In this document: positions 19,400-27,862 of the stretch, in pieces | How positions within the stretch are numbered: position 1 is the stretch's first letter | How the letters are laid out: each line of letters opens with the position of its first letter | Source: Bacillota bacterium | GTDB taxonomy: Bacteria > Bacillota > Clostridia > Oscillospirales > Ruminococcaceae | Assembly (NCBI GenBank): GCA_023415575.1 | Contig: JAEZKF010000007.1 | Location: forward strand, 52,489-116,488 | DNA: 64,000 nucleotides | Direction: 5' to 3' | Program-made: the position numbers and the translations under genes | Notes under the pieces: model-generated | Told to the model about the DNA's origin: nothing | Databases searched by the model: none | Seen by the model: the letters and a program-made list of their open reading frames with translations, nothing else

Positions 19400-19771
19400 T
19401 TATTCCTCTTTGCTTGCGCGCGAAATCATCTCGTACAGCTCATCCGTACCAATGCCGAGCTGTCTTGCCTCGCGCACCACCGCAAGGATAAAGCGCTCAT
19501 AAAAGCTTGTTTTGCGCTTTGTGATAATAGTCTCCTTTGCGCCTTTGGTTACGAACATACCAATGCCTCTCTTCTTATACAGAATCCCTTCGTCTACAAG
19601 CAGGTTAATCCCCTTTGCTGCCGTGGCAGGATTGATTTGGTACAGTGCCGCCAACTGGTTGGTGGACGGTACCCCCTCATCCTCTGCTATGATGCCGCGC
19701 AGGATGTCGTCCTCAATCTTCTTGGCGATTTGAATATAGATGGATTGCTCATTTGACAGTGTGGTGTTCAA
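19400..19771 (-). CDS. GntR-family regulator (YtrA subfamily)
   Basis: A short GntR regulator of about 123 residues: the N-terminal winged helix (SIYIQIAKKIEDDILRGIIAEDEGVPSTNQLAALYQINPATAAKGINLLVDEGILYKKRGIGMFV) plus a short C-terminal helical tail. The lack of a large effector domain is typical of YtrA. The frame is open to 19858, but the promoter occupies 19830-19858, so translation must begin later: TTG at 19771 (LNTTLSNEQSIYIQI) with GGGAG and GGGGAGG upstream, or GTG at 19783. It most likely represses its own operon, which carries the ABC transporter and CPBP protease. Confidence 0.88.
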   Translation of the reverse strand: MNTTLSNEQSIYIQIAKKIEDDILRGIIAEDEGVPSTNQLAALYQINPATAAKGINLLVDEGILYKKRGIGMFVTKGAKETIITKRKTSFYERFILAVVREARQLGIGTDELYEMISRASKEE

Positions 19772-19814
19772 AACTCCCGTCACCTCCCCGGAACCATATG
19801 GGTGGGATGGTTCA

Positions 19815-19858
19815 TTACTTATGTAACTAACTATATATCTAATTGACCTCTTTGTCAA
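19815..19858 (-). promoter_or_regulatory. Promoter and candidate operator of the ytr-type operon
   Basis: Minus strand: TTGACA (19858-19853), 17 bases, TATAGT (19835-19830). Just downstream the TTAC/GTAA inverted arms around 19815-19826 (with the GTTAGTTAC context) are a candidate YtrA operator. Confidence 0.75.
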
Positions 19859-19906
19859 TACCCCAAACCAAAAAAGTTAAAAAATTGAATCCGTGCCTGA
19901 AATGAC

Positions 19907-19934
19907 TTGATTTTTTCCACAGATATGGTATAGT
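19907..19934 (+). promoter_or_regulatory. Promoter of the riboswitch-controlled P-type ATPase gene
   Basis: TTGATT (19907-19912), 16 bases, TATAGT (19929-19934) with TGG just before the -10 (extended -10 like). Confidence 0.65.
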
Positions 19935-19952
19935 AATAGTAACAACACAATA

Positions 19953-20048
19953 AAGCTAAACAGGGAGTAGTTTTAAATCTCAAATCAACACCCGTTCCGC
20001 CTTGCGCGGTTCTGGTTTGAGATCCGTTTAGGTAACAAGACTTTTAGC
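19953..20048 (+). ncRNA. yybP-ykoY family manganese riboswitch aptamer
   Basis: The 5' signature CAGGGAGTAG (19960-19970), an 8-bp helix ATCTCAAA/TTTGAGAT (19977-19984 with 20016-20023), and the 3' signature GTTTAG-GTAACAAGACTTTT match the yybP-ykoY consensus, in which GGGGAGUAG and UUUAGCAAGACCUUU flank a four-way-like fold. P1 is GCTAAA (19955-19960) with TTTAGC (20043-20048). The P1 3' strand is also the 5' strand of the following terminator, so Mn2+ binding should stabilise P1, block termination and turn the cation ATPase on. Confidence 0.85.
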
Positions 20049-20091
20049 GTGTCCGGATTGTTTTCCGCTGCACGGGCTAAAGGTCTTTTTT
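20037..20091 (+). terminator. Riboswitch expression-platform terminator
   Basis: AAGACTTTTAGC (20037-20048) pairs with GCTAAAGGTCTT (20076-20087) and is followed by T's. Its 5' arm is shared with riboswitch P1, giving mutually exclusive structures. Confidence 0.85.
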
Positions 20092-20191
20092 GTTGCTAAA
20101 AAAGCACATGAGTTTAACCCTGCGGCGCATAATAAGACCAGCCGGCGGCATAGAAAAAGACGGGCAAAGATGTGTTGCAAATTCTACATAA

Positions 20192-20296
20192 TACAAGTCT
20201 TTCATTGCGGCTATCCGTTTTCGCATGGCGGGCCTTGCGGGAGGCAAACCGCGGCAGTGCCTGCCCGGATGGTCTGATAAGAGCGTAAGACTTGTA
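20192..20296 (+). ncRNA. Strongly structured leader RNA of unknown class between the riboswitch terminator and the ATPase start
   Basis: Four nested helices: 20192-20201 with 20287-20296 (10 bp, perfect), 20211-20217 with 20266-20272 (7 bp, one G-U), 20227-20233 with 20259-20265 (7 bp, one G-U), 20235-20240 with 20249-20254 (6 bp, two G-U) closing an 8-base loop. The outer helix ends 5 bases before the AAAGGAG. The element does not match the yybP-ykoY, M-box, TPP or cobalamin consensus as I know them. It may be a second regulatory RNA. Confidence 0.55.
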
Positions 20297-20315
20297 GTAA
20301 CAAAGGAGTGTCCGT

Positions 20316-22985
20316 ATGAATTACGAGCAAAAGGCGCATAACGAGGTCTGTGCGCAGCTTGAGGTAAGCCCTGCTGTGGGGCTTACAGCCGAGCAGGCAA
20401 AAGAGCGCCTTGCGCGCGTCGGCGCAAACAAGTTTGCCGCCAAAAAGCCCAAAACCCTGCTTGGTATGTTTTTAAGCCAGCTCAATGACCCCATGATCTA
20501 CATCCTATTCGCCGCGGCGGCAATCTCGCTGTTTTTGCACGAGATTGGCGATGCCATCATCATCCTTGCGGTTGTGCTGCTCAATGCCATCGTCGGCATG
20601 ACGCAGGAGGCCAAGGCGGAGGCTGCACTTGCCGCCCTTGAGCAAATGAGCAGCCCCACGGCCCTTGTGCGGCGCGACGGCAGGCTGATTGAAATCCCCG
20701 CCCGCGAGCTTGTGCCCGGTGATGTGGTCATCTTAGATGCCGGCCGCGTTGTACCTGCAGACCTAAGGCTTATCTCGTCTGTGAACCTCAAGATTGACGA
20801 ATCAGCCCTGACCGGCGAATCGGTGCCCGCAGAAAAGAACGCAGACTTTATCGCGGACGAAAAGACCGGCATCGGCGATAAGCTGAACATGGCCTTTTCC
20901 TCCACCAACGTAACCTACGGCCGCGGCGAGGGCGTTGTGACCGCAACAGGCATGAACACAGAAATCGGCCGCATCGCCGCCATGCTGGGCAACGAGAAGG
21001 AGGAACTGACCCCCCTGCAAAAGCGCCTTGCCGACCTCGGCAAGCTGTTGGGCATCCTTGCGGTGGTTATCTGCGCCGTCATGTTTGGTATAGCGCTAAT
21101 TCAAAAGCGGGATGTTGTCGAGATGCTGCTTACCGCCATCTCCCTTGCGGTTGCCGCCATCCCCGAAGGGTTGCCCGCCGTGGTGACCATTGTGCTTGCC
21201 ATGGGCGTGTCACGTATGGTTAAGGTAAACACCATCGTGCGCCGCCTGCCGTCGGTGGAGACCTTGGGTGCTGTCAGCGTCGTGTGCTCTGATAAAACGG
21301 GTACACTCACCCAAAACCGCATGACGGTTGAAAAGGTGTATACAAGCGGTCAGAGCAAGGCGGTATCCGCCCTCTCCCCCGCAGACGATAAGCTGTTTTT
21401 GACCGGCTTTGTGCTGTGCAACGACGCATCCATACAAAACAATTCCCGCATGGGTGACCCCACCGAGCTTGCCCTGCTTGACATGGGCGCTCTGGTAAAC
21501 TACTCGCGCGAGGCTTTGGAAGAAACCTACCCGCGCATCAACGAACAAGCCTTTGACTCTGATAGAAAGCTCATGACCACTGTGCACCGCACACCCGAGG
21601 GGGAGGTTATCGCCTTTACCAAGGGCGCGATGGATATTTTGCTCTCCCGCTGCACAAAGATTATGGATAATGACGGCCCGCGCCCGATTGCCGATACGGA
21701 TATCGCCGCGATTGAGGAGGCAGCCTCCGCTATGGCAAAGGATGCCCTGCGTGTGCTCGCATTGGCCGTCAAATACGGCGACGATACAGCCACCGAGCAG
21801 GATCTCGCCTTTGCAGGCCTAGTCGGCATGATTGACCCGCCCCGCCCCGAGGCAAAAGACGCAGTCCAGAAGTTTAAGGATGCCCACATCCGCACGGTGA
21901 TGATTACCGGCGACCACCGCGATACCGCCCTTGCCATCGCCCGAGACCTCGGCATTGCGGAAGATGAGCACCAGTGCATTACGGGCGCAGAGCTTGACCG
22001 CATGACGCAGGAGGAGCTAAACGAGCGTGTGGATGACCTGCGCGTATTTGCCCGCGTCTCCCCCGAGCACAAGGTGATGATTGTTAAGGCCCTCAAATCA
22101 CACGGCTATATCGTGTCGATGACCGGCGACGGTGTAAACGATGCGCCCTCCCTAAAGGCGGCTGACATCGGCGTTGCCATGGGCATCACCGGAACCGACG
22201 TTGCCAAGGGCGCTGCCGATATGGTGCTGACCGACGACAACTTCGCCACCATCGAGAAAGCGGTTGAGGAAGGCCGCGGCATCTACGCAAACATCAAAAA
22301 GACAGTCCTGTTCCTGCTTTCCGCAAACTTCGGCGAGATTATCTCGATGTTCTCTGCCATCGCGCTTGGGTTTGCCGCCCCCCTGCGGGCCATCCACATC
22401 CTGTGGGTGAACCTGATTACCGACACCCTGCCCGCTCTGGCACTGGGCGTGGACGACAAGGATAAGGACATCATGAAGGCCCCGCCCCGCAACCCCGCAG
22501 AAAGCCTGTTTGCCAACGGCGGTTTTGCCTTAACTTTGTTTTATGGCTTTGTGATTGCGGCTATCACGGTGGGTGCGTTCCTCTTCCTGCCAATACGCAC
22601 GCTACTCTCTCAGAACGCCGCTGTTTCGTTTGATTCGATTAAGCAGATGCTGCTTGACCCCGCAATACTGACCCATGCGCAGACCTACGCCTTTGTAACG
22701 CTTGGCGTTTCGCAGCTCTTCCATGCAATCGGCATGCGCAACACCGACAAATCCACCTTTGCCATCAACCACCTGTCTAATAAGCTCATGATTCTGGCCT
22801 TCTTCTCCGGCCTTGCGTTGCAGGTAGCCGTAACCGAAATCCCCTTCTTAACTGCGGTGTTCGGCACGGTGGCCCTAACGCTGCAGGAATGGCTGATTCT
22901 CATTGCCCTTTCTGCGGTACCGCTTGTGGTTCACGAGCTGATTGTACTCATCAAGCTGATATTTGGCAGAAAATCAGCCCGATAA
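20316..22985 (+). CDS. Cation-transporting P-type ATPase (P2A, Ca2+/Mn2+ type)
   Basis: An 889-residue P2-type ATPase of normal length. All core parts are visible: N-terminal cation_ATPase_N domain, actuator TGES (166-169), PEGLPA in M4 (283-288), phosphorylation site DKTGT with D326, KGA in the nucleotide domain, TGDHRDTA, and the hinge GDGVND (604-609). The C-terminal six-helix region ends near residue 885. P2A pumps export Ca2+ and often Mn2+. The yybP-ykoY riboswitch upstream points to Mn2+ efflux as the main role here. AAAGGAG stands 7 bases before the ATG. It is a single-gene unit with a long (about 370-base) regulatory leader. Confidence 0.93.
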   Translation: MNYEQKAHNEVCAQLEVSPAVGLTAEQAKERLARVGANKFAAKKPKTLLGMFLSQLNDPMIYILFAAAAISLFLHEIGDAIIILAVVLLNAIVGMTQEAKAEAALAALEQMSSPTALVRRDGRLIEIPARELVPGDVVILDAGRVVPADLRLISSVNLKIDESALTGESVPAEKNADFIADEKTGIGDKLNMAFSSTNVTYGRGEGVVTATGMNTEIGRIAAMLGNEKEELTPLQKRLADLGKLLGILAVVICAVMFGIALIQKRDVVEMLLTAISLAVAAIPEGLPAVVTIVLAMGVSRMVKVNTIVRRLPSVETLGAVSVVCSDKTGTLTQNRMTVEKVYTSGQSKAVSALSPADDKLFLTGFVLCNDASIQNNSRMGDPTELALLDMGALVNYSREALEETYPRINEQAFDSDRKLMTTVHRTPEGEVIAFTKGAMDILLSRCTKIMDNDGPRPIADTDIAAIEEAASAMAKDALRVLALAVKYGDDTATEQDLAFAGLVGMIDPPRPEAKDAVQKFKDAHIRTVMITGDHRDTALAIARDLGIAEDEHQCITGAELDRMTQEELNERVDDLRVFARVSPEHKVMIVKALKSHGYIVSMTGDGVNDAPSLKAADIGVAMGITGTDVAKGAADMVLTDDNFATIEKAVEEGRGIYANIKKTVLFLLSANFGEIISMFSAIALGFAAPLRAIHILWVNLITDTLPALALGVDDKDKDIMKAPPRNPAESLFANGGFALTLFYGFVIAAITVGAFLFLPIRTLLSQNAAVSFDSIKQMLLDPAILTHAQTYAFVTLGVSQLFHAIGMRNTDKSTFAINHLSNKLMILAFFSGLALQVAVTEIPFLTAVFGTVALTLQEWLILIALSAVPLVVHELIVLIKLIFGRKSAR

Positions 22986-23006
22986 GCGCAGTTATATCTA
23001 AAATGA

Positions 23007-23047
23007 AAAGGACTCCATAGCCATTTTGCTATGGAGCCCTTTGATTT
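23007..23047. terminator. Bidirectional terminator between the P-type ATPase and the acyltransferase
   Basis: A 15-bp stem (23007-23021 with 23028-23042, one A-C mismatch) with A/T tails on both sides, between convergent genes. Confidence 0.85.
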
Positions 23048-23048
23048 T

Positions 23049-23828
23049 CTACTGCGGTTTAAATCTCTTCCTCGTTTGATGCTCTTTATCAAGTATGGCC
23101 TCTCTTGCAGGCCTGCCTGTTAGCTCTGTAAGCGAGTTCTGCGCCTGTATCACCCTATCCAGCCACACCTGCTTATAGCTGTCCAGATCGCGGCTTTTGG
23201 GGGGAATGTAGATGGGCTTTTCAAACACCAGACGGTTTTCTTCTCCCTCCACCGCCTGCTCAATAAAGGCCGGCAGGACGGGGATATCCAGTACTCTTGC
23301 GAGCCAAAACGCCCCGCGCTCGATGTCCTCGGCCTTATCCTTGTTGATGTCGTAGATGGTCCCCTGCGAGAATATCAAAAAGTGCTTGGGCTTTTGGCCC
23401 TCGTTATACCACTGCCGCGCGGCCTTTACCGCAGCGATAGACCCGCCGGTGCTTGTGCGGTCGACGGCACAGACCTTTTCAAACTCAAGGATTGGTATGA
23501 GTTCTTTTGGGATGGAAACCCCGTTAAAGCAGTTTTCCTTGGCAAACACAAAAAGCCTCGGGTATTCGTCTAAGACATTACGCATGATGTCATAGTAAAA
23601 GCTCATGATAAGCGGGGCATCCGAATCGGTTAAGTGGTTAGTGGCTATAATGTAGGAGGTCGTGGTGAAGTTCTTTGGTACATTATATGCCTTAAAGTTG
23701 TAGATCTTCAAAAGCGTTTTCTTAACCTCAATCAGCTTGTTTTCAAGCTTTTGGGGGTCATTTACTACGCTTAAAATCTCACGAAAGCCCTTTTCATCAA
23801 ACAAGGAGCTGGCATTAAACAGATGCAT
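23049..23828 (-). CDS. PlsC-like lysophospholipid acyltransferase
   Basis: A 259-residue glycerolipid acyltransferase. The HX4D catalytic motif is H65-LTDS-D70 (ATNHLTDSDAPL) and the second block is FSQGT at 153-157, where most PlsC proteins have FPEGT. The enzyme class transfers an acyl chain from acyl-ACP or acyl-CoA to 1-acyl-glycerol 3-phosphate to make phosphatidic acid at the inner membrane face. The unusual SQGT block and the long N-terminal segment leave room for a different acceptor. There is no clear membrane helix, so it probably binds peripherally. The ATG is preceded by AGGAGG about 6 bases upstream. The stretch 23829-24079 upstream contains no gene I can support. Confidence 0.85.
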   Translation of the reverse strand: MHLFNASSLFDEKGFREILSVVNDPQKLENKLIEVKKTLLKIYNFKAYNVPKNFTTTSYIIATNHLTDSDAPLIMSFYYDIMRNVLDEYPRLFVFAKENCFNGVSIPKELIPILEFEKVCAVDRTSTGGSIAAVKAARQWYNEGQKPKHFLIFSQGTIYDINKDKAEDIERGAFWLARVLDIPVLPAFIEQAVEGEENRLVFEKPIYIPPKSRDLDSYKQVWLDRVIQAQNSLTELTGRPAREAILDKEHQTRKRFKPQ

Positions 23829-24079
23829 TATAGTCCTCCTGCCTTCAAATCCCTAGGTATCACCATGCTATTAACGTAACAAGTATAGCATCTGGTTCCA
23901 TTGTCTGTCAAAACGCATTTATCTTTTGCAAACTATCCTAATAAGACTCTGTCAGGCGGCAAAGTCTTTTTGCATGAGCAGAACACTTCCTGTCAATACT
24001 ATCCACATAGACTGCCGCAATTCTGGAAAGACCACCGCGGCCGCCCAATCAACAAAATCCAAACAGGCGGAAGATGCTT

Positions 24080-25009
24080 ATGAAACGATCCAGAGCACGC
24101 CGTGCAAGGGCGTTTGCGCTATCCTTTGGGGTGTCGCTCGTTATCCTGTCGCTGATCTTTATCCCGATTATGCTAAAGATCAGTCCGCTTAAGGAAAGCT
24201 ATTTTACTACGAGTAGCAAGCCGCAAAGCGAGGCGCCGCTTTCCTATATCCCATCCACCAACGATGTCATGACTGCCCTTGTTATTGTAACCGAGGACGG
24301 CGTGGGACGGTACTTTATCTTAGTCCGGTTTAACCCCATCAACCGCCGCATTCCTGTTTCCTCCCTGCCCTACACCATGCGGGTGATAACCAGCGAGCGC
24401 ACCGATACCCTTGCAGGGTTTGACATCTACGGCGGCACCCTGATGGTCAAGGAAATCCTCGAATCGGTCTTTAAAATTACCATCGACCGGACTGCCCGCC
24501 TGTCCTCCGATTCCTTTGTCAAGGCGCTCAATACTTTGGGAACGGTTAAGTACACCCTACCCTACTCCCTCGTGCATAAGGATACCTCCTCCGACACCTA
24601 CATCAACGTGCCAAAGGGCACCCAGATGCTGGACGGGCGTTCGATTTATGATATGTTCCGCTTCCCCCAGTACGCCGAGGGGGAGGAACATCGCTACAAG
24701 GTGCAAAGCGACCTTATTGCAAAGCTGTTAAACCAGCACATAGACAGCTGGCTGGTTAAGCACGGCGACAGCGTGTTTCAGACCCTTGTAGGTCTTGGGG
24801 AGACCGACATCTCCTATAACGACTATCAGCAGCGGCGGTCTGCCCTGCGCAGCTTTGCCGAGATGGAGGACGATTTTGCTATCCCCATATTTGTAAGCGG
24901 GCAGTTTACCTCGCAGGGCTTTTCCATCACCCAGCAGTCGGTGGACACCATCCATATGTACTTTGCCCCCGAGGATGAAACGGTAAGCGAAGAAGCTGGG
25001 TCTGAATAA
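24080..25009 (+). CDS. LytR-CpsA-Psr (LCP) family protein
   Basis: A 309-residue protein with one N-terminal membrane segment (FALSFGVSLVILSLIFIPIML) after a basic stretch, then an extracytoplasmic LCP-like domain. Recognisable parts are ALVIVTEDG...ILVRFNPINRRIPVSSLP, the region before GGTLMVKEILES, and LDGRSIYDMFRFPQY-EGEEHRYKVQSDLIAKLLNQ. LCP enzymes attach undecaprenyl-linked glycopolymers to peptidoglycan. Several charged residues that hold the pyrophosphate in active LCPs are not obvious here, so the domain could be a diverged or regulatory member. I start at the ATG at 24080 rather than 24074 because GGCGGAAG is then 6 bases upstream. A hairpin follows at 25026. Confidence 0.8.
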   Translation: MKRSRARRARAFALSFGVSLVILSLIFIPIMLKISPLKESYFTTSSKPQSEAPLSYIPSTNDVMTALVIVTEDGVGRYFILVRFNPINRRIPVSSLPYTMRVITSERTDTLAGFDIYGGTLMVKEILESVFKITIDRTARLSSDSFVKALNTLGTVKYTLPYSLVHKDTSSDTYINVPKGTQMLDGRSIYDMFRFPQYAEGEEHRYKVQSDLIAKLLNQHIDSWLVKHGDSVFQTLVGLGETDISYNDYQQRRSALRSFAEMEDDFAIPIFVSGQFTSQGFSITQQSVDTIHMYFAPEDETVSEEAGSE

Positions 25010-25025
25010 GCTATAAAAACGGATT

Positions 25026-25052
25026 AAGGCGGACGCTATTTGCGTCCGCCTT
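25026..25052. terminator. Hairpin between convergent genes
   Basis: A perfect 11-bp stem (25026-25036 with 25042-25052) with a TATTT loop. T runs on both sides are poor, so it is a weak terminator or only a transcript-end hairpin. Confidence 0.55.
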
Positions 25053-25099
25053 AGTGCTGTGAGCAACAAAAACTATCTACTATTTTCGCATGCAGAGGA

Positions 25100-25354
25100 C
25101 TACTGCCGCGTTGTTTCCACCGTGATGTCAAATGCCTTGCGCTTTGCAAGCCGCTGGCTGAAGAAGATAAGCAGTACGCCAAAGGCTGCACACGCCGTGA
25201 GTGCTATGACTCCCAAGGCTACAAACCACAGTCCGTTCATTACACATTGAGCCAGCGCATAGAACACCACTGCGATAATCAGCAGTGTGGCAACCGCCTT
25301 AAATGCGCTCTGGCCGAAATAAGAATGTTCTCTGATGTTGGTTTCCTTATCCAT
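25100..25354 (-). CDS. Small two-helix membrane protein, unknown function
   Basis: About 84 residues with two hydrophobic segments (AVATLLIIAVVFYALAQCVM and LWFVALGVIALTACAAFGVLLIFF) and a short basic tail (SQRLAKRKAF). No motif or family is recognised. I take the ATG at 25354 (MDKETNIRE) because GGGG lies 5 bases upstream; an ATG at 25378 is also possible. Transcription comes from the good promoter at 25458-25486. Confidence 0.6.
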   Translation of the reverse strand: MDKETNIREHSYFGQSAFKAVATLLIIAVVFYALAQCVMNGLWFVALGVIALTACAAFGVLLIFFSQRLAKRKAFDITVETTRQ

Positions 25355-25457
25355 CCGTACCCCGCTTTCCATGCTCAAAACGCATGGTGGTATGTCATAT
25401 TTCCCGTCTATGTAAGCCTTGCTGTCGCATTTTGGTCTTGCTGTGTTTGTTTACATA

Positions 25458-25486
25458 ACTATAACATATGACCGATAGCCGTTCAA
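25458..25486 (-). promoter_or_regulatory. Promoter of the small two-helix membrane protein
   Basis: Minus strand: TTGAAC (25486-25481), 17 bases, TATAGT (25463-25458). The 220 bases further upstream, to the V-ATPase terminator, contain no recognised gene. Confidence 0.7.
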
Positions 25487-25705
25487 CAACAAAAGGTTTA
25501 CAATCCGGGTACTGATTTAGTGCTTAAAAAGCCCCGTTTTACTGCGTTTTCTTTGGATTTTTGCTTGGAATCTTACACCACAAGGCGCGGAATATTACGG
25601 TTTGGTTACAGCTTGTACCCTAGCCTTGCTTGCGCGCCAACTTGCTACTATAAATATGTCCAAAGACGTTTTGCTATACCTTTGCTTATATTAAGTTGAT
25701 TAACA

Positions 25706-25739
25706 TAAAAAGGCAGACCGGTTATACCCGTTCTGCCTT
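25706..25739 (-). terminator. Terminator of the V-ATPase operon
   Basis: A stem of 11-12 bp (25710-25721 with 25727-25739, one mismatch) followed on the minus strand by TTTTTATG. It marks the end of the nine-gene operon. Confidence 0.85.
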
Positions 25740-25763
25740 ATGCGTATGCCAATGAGCGCTCGC

Positions 25764-26408
25764 TTAAACCTCGTGCGCTGCGGCAGAGGCTGCGGCCTCC
25801 TGCGCCGATTTCTTCTTTATCACCTTTAGGCGGGAAAACTCCTCGCGCTCCTTTTCCTCCAGATAGTCGGTGATGTACTTTGCCGTCTCCTGAAACCGGG
25901 GGATGATGATGTTTTTAAGGGAGTTTGCCCTGCGCTGGGTCTTTTTGATTGCCATAGCAAGGCGGTAGACGCTGTTTTCCACCTCTGCTAAGGTCGCAGT
26001 GAGCTGCAGAAGGTTTGTAAACGACCGGTAGGCTTCATCCAGCTGGGAGGTTGTGTGGTAAAGGCCGTAGTGGGGCTCAATCTTTACCGGCGCAAGCTCG
26101 ATGTGGGGAATCTCAACACCCATAACGCTGCGAGCGCGAATCTCCAGACCGTTGTAGATCGGCACGGACTGGGCGTCGTTATCCACAATGCCCATATCAA
26201 GGTTTGCAAGCTGCAAGGCGCGGTATGCCTCAAAATAGGCGTTATCAATCTGCTCGCCGATGGTGTTTGCCTTTTCAATAAGCTGCATCATCTCGCGTAC
26301 AAGGATGTTGCGCTTGCGGTCGAGCAGCTCAAATCCCAGTGTGGAGAGGGCAAGCGATTTTTTCGTGGCAATCAGGTTTCCTTTGGTCGGGAATATCTGC
26401 TCAGCCAT
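25764..26408 (-). CDS. ntpD: V-type ATPase subunit D (central stalk)
   Basis: A 214-residue subunit D, the long coiled-coil shaft that rotates inside the A3B3 head (equivalent of F-ATPase gamma). It shows the expected N-terminal helix (PTKGNLIATKKSLALSTLGFELLDRKRNILVREMMQLI) and C-terminal helix (AIKKTQRRANSLKNIIIPRFQETAKYI), with a shorter middle region. Its start overlaps the subunit B stop at 26408. The tail is Ala/Glu-rich (KKSAQEAAASAAAHEV) and probably disordered. Last gene of the operon. Confidence 0.93.
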   Translation of the reverse strand: MAEQIFPTKGNLIATKKSLALSTLGFELLDRKRNILVREMMQLIEKANTIGEQIDNAYFEAYRALQLANLDMGIVDNDAQSVPIYNGLEIRARSVMGVEIPHIELAPVKIEPHYGLYHTTSQLDEAYRSFTNLLQLTATLAEVENSVYRLAMAIKKTQRRANSLKNIIIPRFQETAKYITDYLEEKEREEFSRLKVIKKKSAQEAAASAAAHEV

Positions 26409-27811
26409 CAGGCATCACCCCTAAGACCATTTTTCGCCCCTTCGACATAGTACTTATCCAAAAGCTCGTTGTCCAAGCGGTCAAGCTCCTCGCGCGGCAG
26501 CAGGGAGAGCAGCTTCCAGCCCAAATCAAGCGTCTGCTCGATGCTGCGGTTGTCATCAAACCGCTGGGTGATAAAGCGGGCTTCAAACTCCTTGCCGAAC
26601 TCGATGTAGCGCTTGTCGGTGGGCGAAAGCTCCTCCTCGCCGATAACCGAGGCCAGCGCCCTTGCGTCCTGCACCTTGGCGTAGCTTGCAAACAGCTGGT
26701 TTGCAACTGCGGAATGGTCGGCACGGGTGTAGCCTTCGCCGATGCCGTCCTTCATCAGACGCGAAAGAGAGGGCAGTATCGAGATGGGCGGATATACGCC
26801 CGCCTGGTCAAGCGAACGGTCAAGTACAATCTGCCCCTCGGTGATGTAGCCGGTTAAGTCCGGCACGGGGTGGGTGATGTCGTCGTTGGGCATGGTGAGT
26901 ATGGGAATCTGGGTCACCGAGCCGCCCTTGCCCTTGACAATACCCGCGCGCTCATACAGCGACGCAAGGTCGGAATACAGGTAGCCCGGGTAGCCCTTAC
27001 GGCCGGGAATCTCGCCCTTGGAGGATGAGAACTCACGCAGGGCCTCGGCGTAGGAGGTCATGTCGGTGAGGATAACAAGGATATGCATATTGTGCTCAAA
27101 GGCAAGGTACTCCGCAGCGGTCAGGGCACAGCGCGGTGTGAGAATACGCTCGATGATCGGGTCATTGGAGAGGTTTAGGAACATGACAACCTTCTCCAAA
27201 ACGCCGCTTTCCTCAAACGACCGGCGGAAGTAGTCGGCGACGTCGTTCTTAACGCCCATGGCGGCGAACACAACGCCGAACTCCGCCCCCTCCTTCTCGG
27301 CAATCTGCGCCTGACGCACAATCTGCACGGCGAGCTTGTTGTGGCTCATACCGGAGCCCGAGAAGATGGGCAGCTTCTGTCCGCGGATAAGGGTAATTAG
27401 CGCATCAATGGACGAAATACCCGTGCGGATGTAGTTACGCGGATATACACGCGAAACGGGGTTTAGGGGTTTACCGTTGATATCAAGCTTTTTATCATAG
27501 TAAATCTCGCCCAGACCATCGATGGGTCGGCCCACGCCGTTGAAGATGCGGCCGAGCAGCTCCTTGGAAACAGGCAGCTCCATCGGGTGGCCGGTCAGGC
27601 GGGTGACGGTATTGGTCAGGGAGATGCCCTGCGTGCCCTCGAACACCTGAATGACCGCACGGTGTCCGTCTATCTGCACAACGCGGCCCAGTCGCGTCTC
27701 GCCGCCAGAGAGCTTTATCTCCACGATCTCCTCAAAGCTGACCGACGGAACGTTGTCGAGCACGACAAGCGGCCCGTTGATCTCGGCAAGCCCTGTCAAT
27801 TGGGTGTTCAT
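26408..27811 (-). CDS. ntpB: V-type ATPase subunit B (non-catalytic head subunit)
   Basis: A 467-residue subunit B. It forms the alternating A3B3 head and carries a non-catalytic nucleotide interface. The N-terminal beta-barrel ([20 protein letters not shown]) is followed by the Rossmann-like core with [18 protein letters not shown] in place of a P-loop, and the conserved [21 protein letters not shown] and [20 protein letters not shown] blocks. I start at the ATG at 27811 because AAAGGAAG is 9 bases upstream; a longer frame to 27844 lacks support. It lies 51 bases after subunit A. Confidence 0.95.
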   Translation of the reverse strand: MNTQLTGLAEINGPLVVLDNVPSVSFEEIVEIKLSGGETRLGRVVQIDGHRAVIQVFEGTQGISLTNTVTRLTGHPMELPVSKELLGRIFNGVGRPIDGLGEIYYDKKLDINGKPLNPVSRVYPRNYIRTGISSIDALITLIRGQKLPIFSGSGMSHNKLAVQIVRQAQIAEKEGAEFGVVFAAMGVKNDVADYFRRSFEESGVLEKVVMFLNLSNDPIIERILTPRCALTAAEYLAFEHNMHILVILTDMTSYAEALREFSSSKGEIPGRKGYPGYLYSDLASLYERAGIVKGKGGSVTQIPILTMPNDDITHPVPDLTGYITEGQIVLDRSLDQAGVYPPISILPSLSRLMKDGIGEGYTRADHSAVANQLFASYAKVQDARALASVIGEEELSPTDKRYIEFGKEFEARFITQRFDDNRSIEQTLDLGWKLLSLLPREELDRLDNELLDKYYVEGAKNGLRGDA

Positions 27812-27862
27812 AATCATCATCTTCCTTTGTGTAAGGATGTGCACAGCAAAAGCTCGGGCGAA

